Shown: positions 56,766 to 64,000 of the stretch, piece by piece | How positions within the stretch are numbered: the first letter of the stretch is position 1 | Layout: each line of letters opens with the position of its first letter | Assembly: GCF_002343915.1 (NCBI RefSeq) | Contig: NZ_NETK01000001.1 | Location: 4,288,001-4,352,000 of the forward strand | Source: Nannocystis exedens | GTDB taxonomy: Bacteria > Myxococcota_A > Polyangia > Nannocystales > Nannocystaceae | DNA: 64,000 nt | Reading direction: 5' to 3' | Notes under the pieces: model-generated | Told to the model about the DNA's origin: nothing | Database searches by the model: none | Seen by the model: only the letters and a program-made list of their open reading frames with translations | Program-made: the position numbers and the translations under genes

Positions 56766-58320
56766 TCGGCTCGCCTGCCTTGCGCAGCGCCATCATCGCT
56801 CCAGCCGCGAGCAGCGCCCCGGCCCCCGGCCCCTCGTCGTCCGCCTTGCAGCCGCACCCGCCGTCGTCGTCCAGCCCGCCGCTGGCCGACCCGGTCGCGT
56901 CCGCGTCGCCGCTGTCCCCTGTCGTGCCGGCGGACGTCGTGCTCGCCCCACCGCCCGTCGTCGGCGCCGCGCTCCCGCCCGACTCCGTCCCCGCCCCCGT
57001 CTCCGTCTCCGTCTCCCCGCCGGTCGTCTCCGGCGGCGGCTCGAACTCGGGGAAGGGCCCGCGGATCGCCAGCGTCAGGTGGTCGAACATCAGGTTGACG
57101 AACATCGTCTTGCCGTCGGGCGAGAAGCACACCCCGGAGAACTCGCTGTCGCTCTTCGCGTTGCGGGCGAAGTCGAACACCTGCCCCTGGGCGTCGAGCA
57201 CCCGCACGAAGTCGTCGCCGTCGCCGTCCTCCGCCATGAACAGCTCGCCCCACGGCGCCACCGCGATGTTGTCCGGGTGGTCGAGCACCTCGAGGTCCTC
57301 CGAGCGCGCCAGCAGCTCGAGCGTCCCGCCGTCCGGCCCGTCGACCAGCTTGAAAATTTGTCCCCCGCCGACCGGCCCGCCGCTGGTCGAGCACACGTAG
57401 ACCGCGCCCTGCCAGTAATAGATGCCCTCGCCGCGCTTGACGACCGCCGCGCCCTTCGCCTGCGCCTGCCCGCGCACGCTGTCGTCGGTCGGCGTCGGGT
57501 CGTCGACGTCGACCCACGCGATCGGCACCACCTGCCCCACGTCCATGTCCGACGTCGCGAACTCGTCGATCTCGACCGCGCGCAGCGCCTGCAGCTTGCC
57601 CGTGAACGGATCGGCCCTGTCCTTCGGCACGAAGCGGTACAGGCAGCTGTCGCCCTGGTCCTCGGTCAAGTAGGCGACGAGCGTGTCCGGGTCGACGCAC
57701 GCCGCCTCGTGCTTGAACCGCCCGTAGCCGGCGATCTGCCGCGGCGGCTGCACGCTCGTCGCCTCCGTCGAGCACAGATACGTGTACCCGTGCTTGCCGT
57801 CGGTCGTCTCCTCGCACGACAGCCAGCCCCACGGGCTCTTGCCCCCCGCGCAATTGCGCAGCGTCCCAAACAGCACCAGGTTGCTCGACTTCACCTCGAG
57901 CGTCTCGTTGTCGATCACCAGCCGCGTCACGCAGCCCGAGGCCCCCGGGTTGTACGACTCCGGCGGCGCCTGCTGCTCCGGGTGCAGCGGCGTGTGCAGG
58001 ATGTCGAGCACGCCGAGCTCATGGTTGCGCATGAGCACGATCGTGCCCTCGTCGGGCCCCGGGAACGCGCCCATCGCGTCCGGCAGCCCCGGCGAGCGGT
58101 AGCCGTCGCTCATCGGGTCGAACAGCCGCGTGAGAATTTTATAAGAGAACCCCGGCGGCAGATCGATGATGCCGTCCGGGTCGGGCACCAGCGCGCCGTA
58201 CTTCGCGGCCCGGGCCGTGCGGTGATAGGTGAACGTGAACGGCAGCGCCGAGGAGCCGACGATCGCGGCCCCGCCGCGCAACAGCCCGCGCCGCCCGAAC
58301 GCCGGGGAATTCCGCTTCAT
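56755..58320 (-). CDS. PhoX-like (DUF839) protein with MYXO-CTERM-type tail
   Basis: A 521-residue exported protein. The N-terminus has a twin-arginine leader (FGRRGLLRGGAAIVGSSALPFTF). The body is a DUF839/PhoX beta-propeller: EGTIVLMRNHELG, SGCVTRLVIDNETLEV, GWLSCEETTDGKHGYTYLC, GRFKHEAACVDP, VAYLTEDQGDSCLYRFVP, FMAEDGDGDDFVRVL, CFSPDGKTMFVNL. A Thr/Gly/Ser linker leads to a C-terminal DDDGGCGCKADDE, a hydrophobic helix (GAGALLAAGAMMAL) and RKAGE, the CxC-TM-basic plan of MYXO-CTERM surface sorting. Phosphatase activity is likely but unproven. Confidence 0.87.
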   Translation of the reverse strand: MKRNSPAFGRRGLLRGGAAIVGSSALPFTFTYHRTARAAKYGALVPDPDGIIDLPPGFSYKILTRLFDPMSDGYRSPGLPDAMGAFPGPDEGTIVLMRNHELGVLDILHTPLHPEQQAPPESYNPGASGCVTRLVIDNETLEVKSSNLVLFGTLRNCAGGKSPWGWLSCEETTDGKHGYTYLCSTEATSVQPPRQIAGYGRFKHEAACVDPDTLVAYLTEDQGDSCLYRFVPKDRADPFTGKLQALRAVEIDEFATSDMDVGQVVPIAWVDVDDPTPTDDSVRGQAQAKGAAVVKRGEGIYYWQGAVYVCSTSGGPVGGGQIFKLVDGPDGGTLELLARSEDLEVLDHPDNIAVAPWGELFMAEDGDGDDFVRVLDAQGQVFDFARNAKSDSEFSGVCFSPDGKTMFVNLMFDHLTLAIRGPFPEFEPPPETTGGETETETGAGTESGGSAAPTTGGGASTTSAGTTGDSGDADATGSASGGLDDDGGCGCKADDEGPGAGALLAAGAMMALRKAGEPTGA

Positions 58321-58512
58321 ACGCGGCCATCTTCGCCACCTCCCGGGCCCCCTTCAAGGCCGCCACCGTGATGATCATCACCGCCCGGTGTGGCCGGCTT
58401 CGCCCCCGTCACCTGGCCTTTGCGACAGCTCTCTCCCCGCCGGCCCGCGGCACGCGTCCCGCCGCCCCGGCCACCTGCTCCTTGAGCCATGTCACTGCCC
58501 CCCTCGCGGTGC

Positions 58513-58518
58513 TATAGT
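58513..58518 (+). promoter_or_regulatory. -10-like TATAGT, 9 bp before GTG
   Basis: TATAGT precedes the GTG start at 58528 by 9 bp; no Shine-Dalgarno. It supports GTG over an earlier in-frame ATG at 58489. Confidence 0.45.
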
Positions 58519-58527
58519 CGCCCCCTC

Positions 58528-59001
58528 GTGCCCGCCTTCGGCCGCGACAGCCTCCTCGGCACGCTGCTCGCCTACGGCGCCCTCACCCTCGGCGTCTGCG
58601 TCCTCTCGCGCGCGGCCGCCTGCGCCGGCCCCGGCGCCCCGCGGAGCGCCGGCACGGCGGCCGAGGAGACCGCGCTGTGGGCCTTCTTCGGGCCTGTCGC
58701 TCCGGGCATGTCGCTCGGGACATGGTCCGTCGTGCAGGTCGATCGGCCGCGCGACGGCGCCGTCGTCTTCACCCTGCGCGCCGCCGGTCAGCCCGACGTC
58801 GAGCTCGCCGTCACTCGCCTCCTCCGCGACGGTCCGCGCCCCCTCGCCCACACCGCCCACCTCGCGCTGTTCCTCGCCCGACCTGTCCCTCCGGACAGCC
58901 CCACCCCGACCGCGGCGCTCGCCGCCGCCGCCGCCCTGGCCGAGGCGCTGCGGGCCCGCGAGGCCGCCGGTTCGCCGCCCCTCGGCCCGCTCACGCGGTG
59001 A
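58528..59001 (+). CDS. Small exported hypothetical protein
   Basis: A 157-residue protein, VPAFGRDSLLGTLLAYGALTLGVCVLSRAAACAG, with one N-terminal hydrophobic segment (signal or anchor). The rest, WAFFGPVAPGMSLGTWSVVQVDRPRDGAVVFTLRAAGQPDVELAV..., looks like a small beta domain. No family recognised. Two kinds of 14-bp units are translated within it (58693-58724 as GPVAPGMSLGTWS, and 58882-58898 as ARPVPPDSP). Probably upstream in an operon with the GT-C-like gene. Confidence 0.55.
   Translation: MPAFGRDSLLGTLLAYGALTLGVCVLSRAAACAGPGAPRSAGTAAEETALWAFFGPVAPGMSLGTWSVVQVDRPRDGAVVFTLRAAGQPDVELAVTRLLRDGPRPLAHTAHLALFLARPVPPDSPTPTAALAAAAALAEALRAREAAGSPPLGPLTR
58693..58724. repeat. 14-bp-unit pair within coding sequence
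   Basis: cctgtcgctccggg, catgtcgctcggga, then catg, 14 bp apart. Another unit, with a perfect 6-bp stem, is at 58882-58898. Confidence 0.6.
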
Positions 59002-59108
59002 GCGCCTCGACGCCGCCTCACCCGCGCGACGCCGCATCGGACTCCTCCGCCGTCACATGTCTTAAAGACCATCCGCTGCCTGACCGCTCGCCGCCCTCCC
59101 CTCACGGC

Positions 59109-60764
59109 ATGAAGCCCTCCCGCCTCGCCGCGCCCGCGCTGCTCGTCGGCCTCGCCGCCGTCCACCTCGCGCTCGCGTGGCCCGGCGCCGGCGAGCGCGG
59201 CGTGATCGCCGAGGAGATCACGCCCTACCTGCCGCGTCACCCCGTCGTGCTCGCCAGCGCGGACGGCAGCGGCGTGCGCCTGCTGCCGCCCCACGATCGC
59301 CCCGATCGGCGCGGCTGGGTCTCGACCGCGCAGTGGCCCAACCTCGCCTACGTCGGCGACGCCCGCACCTGGCCCGTCTTGATCAAGGGCCACCAGAGCG
59401 CCCTCGGCACCTACGCCGGCCTCGCCCTCGCCCCCGCGCTCGGGGACGGCCTCGCCGGCGTGCGCCGCAGCTCGGTCGTCCTCGGCCTGGCGCTGATCGG
59501 CCTCGTGTTCGCGCTCGGCCGCCGCCTCGGCCTCGGCCTCGCGCTCGCCGGCGCCGCCGCGCTCGCCTGCGCGCTGTCGCCGGGCCTGCTGTTCTTCGCC
59601 CGCACCGGCTACGGCTTCGAGCTCGCCAGCCGCGTCGCCATGCTCGCCGCGCTCGTCCTCGCCGCGCGCCGCCTCACCCGCGCCCGCAGCCTCGCCCTCG
59701 GCCTCGTCCTCGCCGCCGCGATCCTCTGCCGCGCCACCATCGCCGCCACCCTGCTGCCCGCGCTGCTGCTCCTGCTCGTCCACCCCGATCGCCGAACCGG
59801 CCTGCGCCGCCCCGCGCTCGCGCTCGGCCTCGGCGCCGCGATCCCGCTGTTGTTCGCGCTCGCCGTCCAGCTGGCGCTCCCGCTGCACGCGGGCACGGCC
59901 CCGGCCGCCAAGCTGCCGCTCGCCGACCTGGCCCATCGGACAGCCACCGCCCCCGCGACCCTCGCCGCCCAGCTCGCCTGGGTCGCCGACCCCGACACCG
60001 TCCTGCTGCCGCTGGTCGCCGACCTCCCCCGCTCGCCGCTGCCCGGCCTGGTCTTCGGGACAGCCGTCCTCGCGCTCGCGCTGGGCCGCTGGTGGCGCGC
60101 CCGCGCCGGCGACGGCGAGTGCCTGTTCGTCGCCGCCGCCCTCGGCAACGCCCTGTTCGGCGCCTGGCTGTACGGCGACCCGCAGCAGTTCCAGCTCGGC
60201 ATGGCGCTGGAGCCCCTGTTCGTCCTCGCCGTCGCCCATCCATTGCAGTCGCTGCGCTCGCCGCGGCTCGCCGCGCTCGCCGTCACCGCCCTGCTGAGCC
60301 TCCGCGCCTGGCAGTGCGCCGCCCTCCTGTCCGCCGAGCAGGCGGTCACCAACCCGATGCTCAGCGGCGCCGCGCAGCGGCAGCTCACCGCCACCCTCGC
60401 CGCGCGTCACCCCGGCGAGGGCGACGTCGTCACCACGACCTACAATCACGTCGGCATGCTCGAGGCCTGGGCGCCGCAATCACCACACCCGCCGATCCAC
60501 GCCTATCGCGCGCTCCGCCGCGGCGACGGCGCGGCGACGATCTCCGCCTGGCGGGAGATCCTCCGCACCTATCCGGCCCGCTTCGTGGTGTTGTCGACCG
60601 GCCCCAATCTCTTCGACGGCCCCTTCACCGACAACGCCGCCACCGAGCGTGCCCTCGTCTCCGTCCTGCCCGCGACCGGGCGAAGCATCATCGCCCGCCA
60701 CGACTTCCCCTGCGAATCCGGCCGCCCCTGCCTGGCCCTGCTCGAGCTCTCGCCGCGGCCCTGA
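59109..60764 (+). CDS. GT-C-like polytopic membrane protein (putative glycosyltransferase)
   Basis: A 551-residue membrane protein with about ten TM helices and an early periplasmic loop (GVIAEEITPYLPRHPVVLASADG) where GT-C/ArnT-type glycosyltransferases carry a conserved acidic residue. GHQSALGTYAGLALAPALGDGLAGVRRSSVVLGLALIGLVF resembles the second conserved region. A soluble C-terminal domain (residues about 420-551) ends CESGRPCLALLELSPRP. The sugar donor and acceptor are unknown. 14-bp units lie at 59927 and 60047 inside it and at 59056 before it. Confidence 0.65.
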   Translation: MKPSRLAAPALLVGLAAVHLALAWPGAGERGVIAEEITPYLPRHPVVLASADGSGVRLLPPHDRPDRRGWVSTAQWPNLAYVGDARTWPVLIKGHQSALGTYAGLALAPALGDGLAGVRRSSVVLGLALIGLVFALGRRLGLGLALAGAAALACALSPGLLFFARTGYGFELASRVAMLAALVLAARRLTRARSLALGLVLAAAILCRATIAATLLPALLLLLVHPDRRTGLRRPALALGLGAAIPLLFALAVQLALPLHAGTAPAAKLPLADLAHRTATAPATLAAQLAWVADPDTVLLPLVADLPRSPLPGLVFGTAVLALALGRWWRARAGDGECLFVAAALGNALFGAWLYGDPQQFQLGMALEPLFVLAVAHPLQSLRSPRLAALAVTALLSLRAWQCAALLSAEQAVTNPMLSGAAQRQLTATLAARHPGEGDVVTTTYNHVGMLEAWAPQSPHPPIHAYRALRRGDGAATISAWREILRTYPARFVVLSTGPNLFDGPFTDNAATERALVSVLPATGRSIIARHDFPCESGRPCLALLELSPRP

Positions 60765-60809
60765 TTGGCAGGAGTCGCCAGCATTCCCCGCAGCCGAGTT
60801 CGGGCTTCT

Positions 60810-60834
60810 GCGATTCGCAGATCCAGCGAATCGC
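60810..60834. terminator. Hairpin after the GT-C-like gene
   Basis: gcgattcgc and gcgaatcgc form a perfect 9-bp stem around agatcca, 46 bp after the stop. No T tract, so terminator or operator. Confidence 0.5.
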
Positions 60835-60882
60835 CCTGCGCGCCCGCCCATGCAGAAGGGGCGACTTCGCGCATCTTTTCGA

Positions 60883-60912
60883 TTGACGTCCGGCGCGCCT
60901 TCCCGCTTTGAT
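60883..60912 (+). promoter_or_regulatory. Possible promoter of the lipase-like gene
   Basis: TTGACG (60883-60888), 18-bp spacer, TTTGAT (60907-60912), with GGAG 12 bp before the ATG at 60936. An ordinary leadered arrangement. Confidence 0.35.
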
Positions 60913-60935
60913 GCCCGCTGGAGTGTCCCTGCCTC

Positions 60936-61799
60936 ATGCGTAGCAGCGTGCTGTCGTCCCTGGCCTGCATGGCCGTCCTCGCCCTCCCCGGCCTCGCACA
61001 CGCCAATGTCGGTGTCGCCTTCGTCCACGGCACCGGCAAGCAGACCAATGCCCTCGCCGACTACTGGACCGCCCCGTTCGTCGACTCGGTGCGCCAGGGT
61101 CTGCCGAACCCCGCCAATTACGTCGTCATCAATTGCGACTTCGAACAATACATGTGGGACCCCGAGGCGGCCGGCTGCCTCGCCGGGCAGCTCACCACCT
61201 TCATCAACAACAAGAAGATCACCTCGATGGTGGTGATCACCCACTCCAACGGCGGCAACGTGATCCGGTGGATCCTCTCCAACCCGACCTACGATAGTCG
61301 CTACCCCAAGATCATCAGCACCATCAAGTGGGTCGACGCCCTCGCGCCCTCGAGCCTCGGCACCCCGCTGGCCGACGCGGTCACCGCCGGCAACGGCTTC
61401 GAGCAGTCGCTCGGCTGGCTGCTCGGCTACAAGAGCGAGGCGGTCACGATGCAGCAGACCAGCCACATGGCCTTCTACAACAGCAACTACCTCTACGGCA
61501 CCGCCGGCCGGCCCGCCCTGCCGCGCCAGCTGTGGGCCGTGGTCGGCACCGACGTCGACTCCTCCCCGGTCGACTCCGACTCCTACTGCGGCGGCTACAC
61601 GCTCAACGTCGGCCTCGAGACCACCCAGAACTGGCTCGACGACTGCTCCGACGGCTTCCTCGAGTGCTCCTCCCAGGGCGGCGCCGGCTACGTGTGGCTG
61701 TACGACACCGAGTTCGCGACCGGCGGCGAGCCCCTGAGCCACAACCAGAGCCGGCGCAATTGCTTCGGCCTCGACGTCATCCTGCGCAACGACGTCTGA
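60936..61799 (+). CDS. Secreted alpha/beta hydrolase (lipase-like)
   Basis: A 287-residue exported protein. The signal peptide is SSVLSSLACMAVLALPGLAHA. VGVAFVHGTGKQTNALADYW has the oxyanion HG motif, and SMVVITHSNGGNVIRWIL the nucleophile Ser in THSNGG, a variant of GxSxG. VDALAPSSLGTPLAD and the late His in EPLSHNQSRRNC complete a plausible set. Six cysteines in the second half suit a secreted enzyme. The substrate is unknown. Confidence 0.75.
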   Translation: MRSSVLSSLACMAVLALPGLAHANVGVAFVHGTGKQTNALADYWTAPFVDSVRQGLPNPANYVVINCDFEQYMWDPEAAGCLAGQLTTFINNKKITSMVVITHSNGGNVIRWILSNPTYDSRYPKIISTIKWVDALAPSSLGTPLADAVTAGNGFEQSLGWLLGYKSEAVTMQQTSHMAFYNSNYLYGTAGRPALPRQLWAVVGTDVDSSPVDSDSYCGGYTLNVGLETTQNWLDDCSDGFLECSSQGGAGYVWLYDTEFATGGEPLSHNQSRRNCFGLDVILRNDV

Positions 61800-61844
61800 T
61801 CTGTCTCCCGCGCCGCACTCCCATCTTCACGAGGAACCTCCGTC

Positions 61845-63095
61845 ATGTTGACTCGCCTCCGTCTCCTCTCGCTCGGCGCCGTGCTGCTCGCCGCCCCGAC
61901 CGTCGCTGCCGCGCCCGCTGCTCCCGGCGCCCGCCTGTCGGCCCCTGCGCCCGGCGACGTCGCCGGCGACAAGCTCGCCACCGACGTCCCCGCCGTGCCC
62001 GCGAGCATCGACCGCGCGCCCGTGGCGATGAGCTGGCCCATCGAACAGTCCGCCGATGACCTCCAGGACCGCCCCGCGGCGCACCGCGCCGAGAGCCGCG
62101 CCTGGTGGCGCCGCGTCGACGTCGCCGCCCTCGCCGCCGGCGTCCCCCTGCCGATCAGCCAGCCCGGCGCGCTGCTCAAGCTCAGCCCGCAGGACGGCGC
62201 CCCGATCGCCGTCGCCGCGCTCGAGCTCGTCGATCCGCAGGGCCGCGTCTACCCCGGCGTCGACGCCCTGCGCCCGCTCGCCGACCCGACCCACCTGCGC
62301 AGCGCCGGCGCCTCGTTCGCCGCCGGCACCGCGATGTTCACCCTCCGCCCCGACCTCGGCGTCGGCGCCTTCGTCCTCCGCGCCCGCGTGCGCGCCCCCC
62401 TGCTCGTCCACGTGCTCGAGCGCGACGCCGGCGCGTACCTGTCCCTCGAGCCAGACACCGACCTCGCGCTCGTCGGCGGGCGGCTGCAGGTCCGCGCGCA
62501 CCTGCGCGACGGCGAGGCTGTCCTCAAGGCCAGGTCGATCACCGGCGAGCTCATCAGCCCCGACGGCGAGACCACCCGCTTCGACCTGACCCGCGCCACC
62601 GACGGCAGCTACCGCGCCGATGTCCCCGCGCCGCGTCGCGCCGCCGCGCCCGGCGTCCTGCACACCCTGCAGGTCCACGCCGAGGGCGTCACCGCGCGCG
62701 GCGTCCCGGTCCGCCGCACCGCCACCAACGCGGTCTCGATCGCCGCGCCCACGGCCCGCTACACCGGCGGCGTCGCCATCGAGGACGCCGGTGACGGCCG
62801 GCTCCGCATCCGCCTCCAGGTCGAGGTCGGCGCCGCCAGCCGCTTCGGCGCCAGCGCCGTCCTCCACGGCACCAACCGGTCCGGCAAGCTCCAGCCGATC
62901 GGCGTCGGCCAGGCCGCGCGCTGGCTCGAGCCCGGCCCCGGCGAGCTCGTGCTCGAATTCGACGAGGCCACGCTGACCGCCGCCGGCCTGCGCGGCCCCT
63001 ACGAGCTCCGCGACCTCCGCCTCGTCGACCAGGGTCGACTCGCGACGGTCCACCGGCAGGCGCGCGCGCTGGCGCTCCCGGCCGCGCGACGCTGA
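61845..63095 (+). CDS. DUF4785-like exported protein
   Basis: A 416-residue exported protein with the signal MLTRLRLLSLGAVLLAAPTVAAA. The body has a stretch LPISQPGALLKLSPQDGAPIAVAALELVDPQGRVYP, then beta-sandwich-like domains (FVLRARVRAPLLVHVLERDAGAYLSLEPD; LRIRLQVEVGAASRFGASAVLHGTN) that I associate with DUF4785 proteins of marine gamma-proteobacteria. Its function is unknown. GAGGAA stands before the ATG. It follows the lipase-like gene by 45 bp, so they may be co-expressed. A 14-bp unit begins on the base after its stop. Confidence 0.7.
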   Translation: MLTRLRLLSLGAVLLAAPTVAAAPAAPGARLSAPAPGDVAGDKLATDVPAVPASIDRAPVAMSWPIEQSADDLQDRPAAHRAESRAWWRRVDVAALAAGVPLPISQPGALLKLSPQDGAPIAVAALELVDPQGRVYPGVDALRPLADPTHLRSAGASFAAGTAMFTLRPDLGVGAFVLRARVRAPLLVHVLERDAGAYLSLEPDTDLALVGGRLQVRAHLRDGEAVLKARSITGELISPDGETTRFDLTRATDGSYRADVPAPRRAAAPGVLHTLQVHAEGVTARGVPVRRTATNAVSIAAPTARYTGGVAIEDAGDGRLRIRLQVEVGAASRFGASAVLHGTNRSGKLQPIGVGQAARWLEPGPGELVLEFDEATLTAAGLRGPYELRDLRLVDQGRLATVHRQARALALPAARR

Positions 63096-63111
63096 CCTGT
63101 CCTCAGGGACA
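63094..63111. repeat. 14-bp unit directly after a stop codon
   Basis: cctgtcctcaggga followed by catc. tgtcc and ggaca pair around tcag. Confidence 0.7.
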
Positions 63112-63184
63112 TCCCACTCGTTCGCCCCGTGTGGTCCGGCGTTCGCCCCAGGCAGCCGGATGCACGGGGTTTCGCGCGCTCGGA

Positions 63185-63445
63185 CCGTTGCGCCCGTCAG
63201 GCCGATCGGTGCTCGAGGTGTTGCGGGAGATCCGGCAGCACTCGGGCGGCACCCGCAACGGCCACGTGATCACGTCGCGCACGGGCGGTCGGCTCAAGAG
63301 CCTTGATCGAAGCTGGCAACGGATCCGCAGCTCCGCCGTCAACGCCGAGAACTTGCTCGCCGACACCGAACCCACCATCATCCCAACCAGACCTGCCCGC
63401 CCGCAAGTCCGTAAGCCGCACCTCCCTCGGTCGCATTCACGCTGA
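63185..63445 (+). pseudogene. Tyrosine-recombinase (integrase) remnant
   Basis: The frame reads GRSVLEVLREIRQHSGG, then GHVITSRTGGRLKSLDRSWQRIRSSA, which resembles the central part of phage-type integrases (vLxxLrxxr...yVFpsrtGkPlkslxraWkra). The sequence then loses similarity and no R..H..R..Y catalytic end follows. There is no start codon in context. A decayed mobile-element gene is the likely reading. Confidence 0.45.
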
Positions 63446-63600
63446 GCCAATACACCAGCCTGCGTCACTCGGATCGCGTGGTCGTCGAGTTCTTCGAGGC
63501 GGAGCTTCACCGCGAGCCCGGCGCCAGCCTCGACAACGATGGGGTGTGGGCCCACCGCGACAGCTACCTGCCCGAGCAGCACCAGCGCCGCGAATCGTGA
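63442..63600 (+). pseudogene. Fragment of an unidentified coding sequence
   Basis: A 52-codon open stretch, YTSLRHSDRVVVEFFEAELHREPGASLDNDGVWAHRDSYLP, has a protein-like composition unlike the surrounding Arg/Ala-rich noise, but lacks a start codon. It follows the integrase remnant and may be a piece of the same dead element. No family recognised. Confidence 0.35.
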
Positions 63601-63817
63601 GGCGCGGAAGCCGGGTCACCCGCGGACGGTCTTCCGCGGTCGCCTCGCCTCCATGGTCTCCGTCGGCCGCCCCGACCTCCTCCTCACCGTTCGAATCCCG
63701 CTTCGAGCTGCTCAACCACGACACGCAGCAGGACGACACGCCATGTCGAATCCAGCGTTTCCCCTCGCACCCCGGCTCGAGCGGCTCTCGGACTGGCTCT
63801 GCAGCGCGAGCGGGCGA
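63601..63817. other. Intergenic region, nothing recognised
   Basis: Between the remnants and the end of the receiver-domain gene no promoter, repeat or reading frame could be supported. Confidence 0.4.
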
Positions 63818-64000
63818 TCAGGCCACGCCGTCGACGGCTTCGGTCGCGTCGATCACGGCGAGCAGTTCCTGGGCGTTCACCGGCTTGACGAAGTGGCGGG
63901 CGAAGCCGACCTGCGTCGCTCGCCTCCGATCGGCGTCCTGACCGTAGCCCGTCAACGCCATGAGCGTCGGGCTCATGGCGGCGCCGAGCTTCTCGTGGAT
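63818..64000 (-). CDS. Response-regulator receiver domain, C-terminal end only
   Basis: The last 60 residues of a protein that continues beyond the right edge: MALTGYGQDADRRRATQVGFARHFVKPVNAQELLAVIDATEA. The ALTGYG strand with Thr, and the conserved Lys in FVKPV, are the beta4 and beta5 parts of a CheY-type receiver. Because it ends right after the receiver, it is a single-domain regulator or the last domain of a hybrid histidine kinase. Confidence 0.85.
   Translation of the reverse strand: MHEKLGAAMSPTLMALTGYGQDADRRRATQVGFARHFVKPVNAQELLAVIDATEAVDGVA

Overview
The window is very GC-rich and gene-dense, and its proteins point to a myxobacterium, most likely of the Nannocystineae (Nannocystis/Plesiocystis/Enhygromyxa type). 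The evidence is: several lipoproteins with long Thr/Ser/Gly-rich linkers after the lipobox, two giant lipoproteins made of Cys-rich CGDG..CDDG (DUF4215-like) repeats, a PhoX-like protein with a MYXO-CTERM-type tail, and a bacterial homologue of the delta-24 sterol reductase DHCR24 (sterol synthesis is a known Nannocystineae trait). No rRNA, tRNA, CRISPR array or complete mobile element was seen.

Layout. 0-11 kb: a cut-off trypsin-like protease, a repeat-bearing outer-membrane barrel protein, a degenerate acyl-AMP ligase, a broken ATP-grasp gene, PhzF, three small genes, and a three-gene molybdenum hydroxylase operon whose Fe-S subunit carries a Tat/lipoprotein leader. 11-20 kb: a B3/B4 editing-domain protein, a PhoD phosphatase, an M61 peptidase, a sigma-54-activator-like ATPase with a degenerate GAFTGA loop, a haem-oxygenase-fold/GNAT-like gene pair, and an epoxide-hydrolase-type enzyme. 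20-29 kb: AmmeMemoRadiSam components S and B, a HEPN-like pair, acylphosphatase, a cytochrome-c lipoprotein next to a cytochrome-c/beta-barrel fusion, and a lipoprotein plus low-molecular-weight phosphatase pair. 29-40 kb: topA with a Lys/Ala-rich N-terminal extension, a Cys-rich lipoprotein, an L,D-transpeptidase, a winged-helix-like protein and an FG-GAP lipoprotein. 40-56 kb: the two DUF4215 lipoproteins, a flavin monooxygenase, a Pmp-like beta-helix protein, an esterase, the DHCR24 homologue, an RRM/Gly-rich RNA-binding protein and an M28 peptidase with a membrane domain. 56-64 kb: a SLOG-like protein, the PhoX-like protein, a GT-C-like membrane protein, a secreted lipase-like protein, a DUF4785-like protein, an integrase-like remnant, and the end of a receiver domain.

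Two signals run through the whole window and are not explained by any gene. First, a family of short units with consensus CMTGTCCYNNRGGA recurs at about forty places. It occurs singly as a small hairpin, or in arrays of two to five copies at exactly 14-bp spacing. The units sit just after stop codons, across start codons, and inside genes. Second, about fifteen genes have a TANNNT -10-like hexamer only 6-12 bp before the start codon, with no Shine-Dalgarno sequence. This is the signature of leaderless mRNAs. Locally different tandem repeats (49 bp, about 34-36 bp, about 71 bp, 54 bp) mark several gene ends. One of them copies the 3' end of the neighbouring regulator gene.
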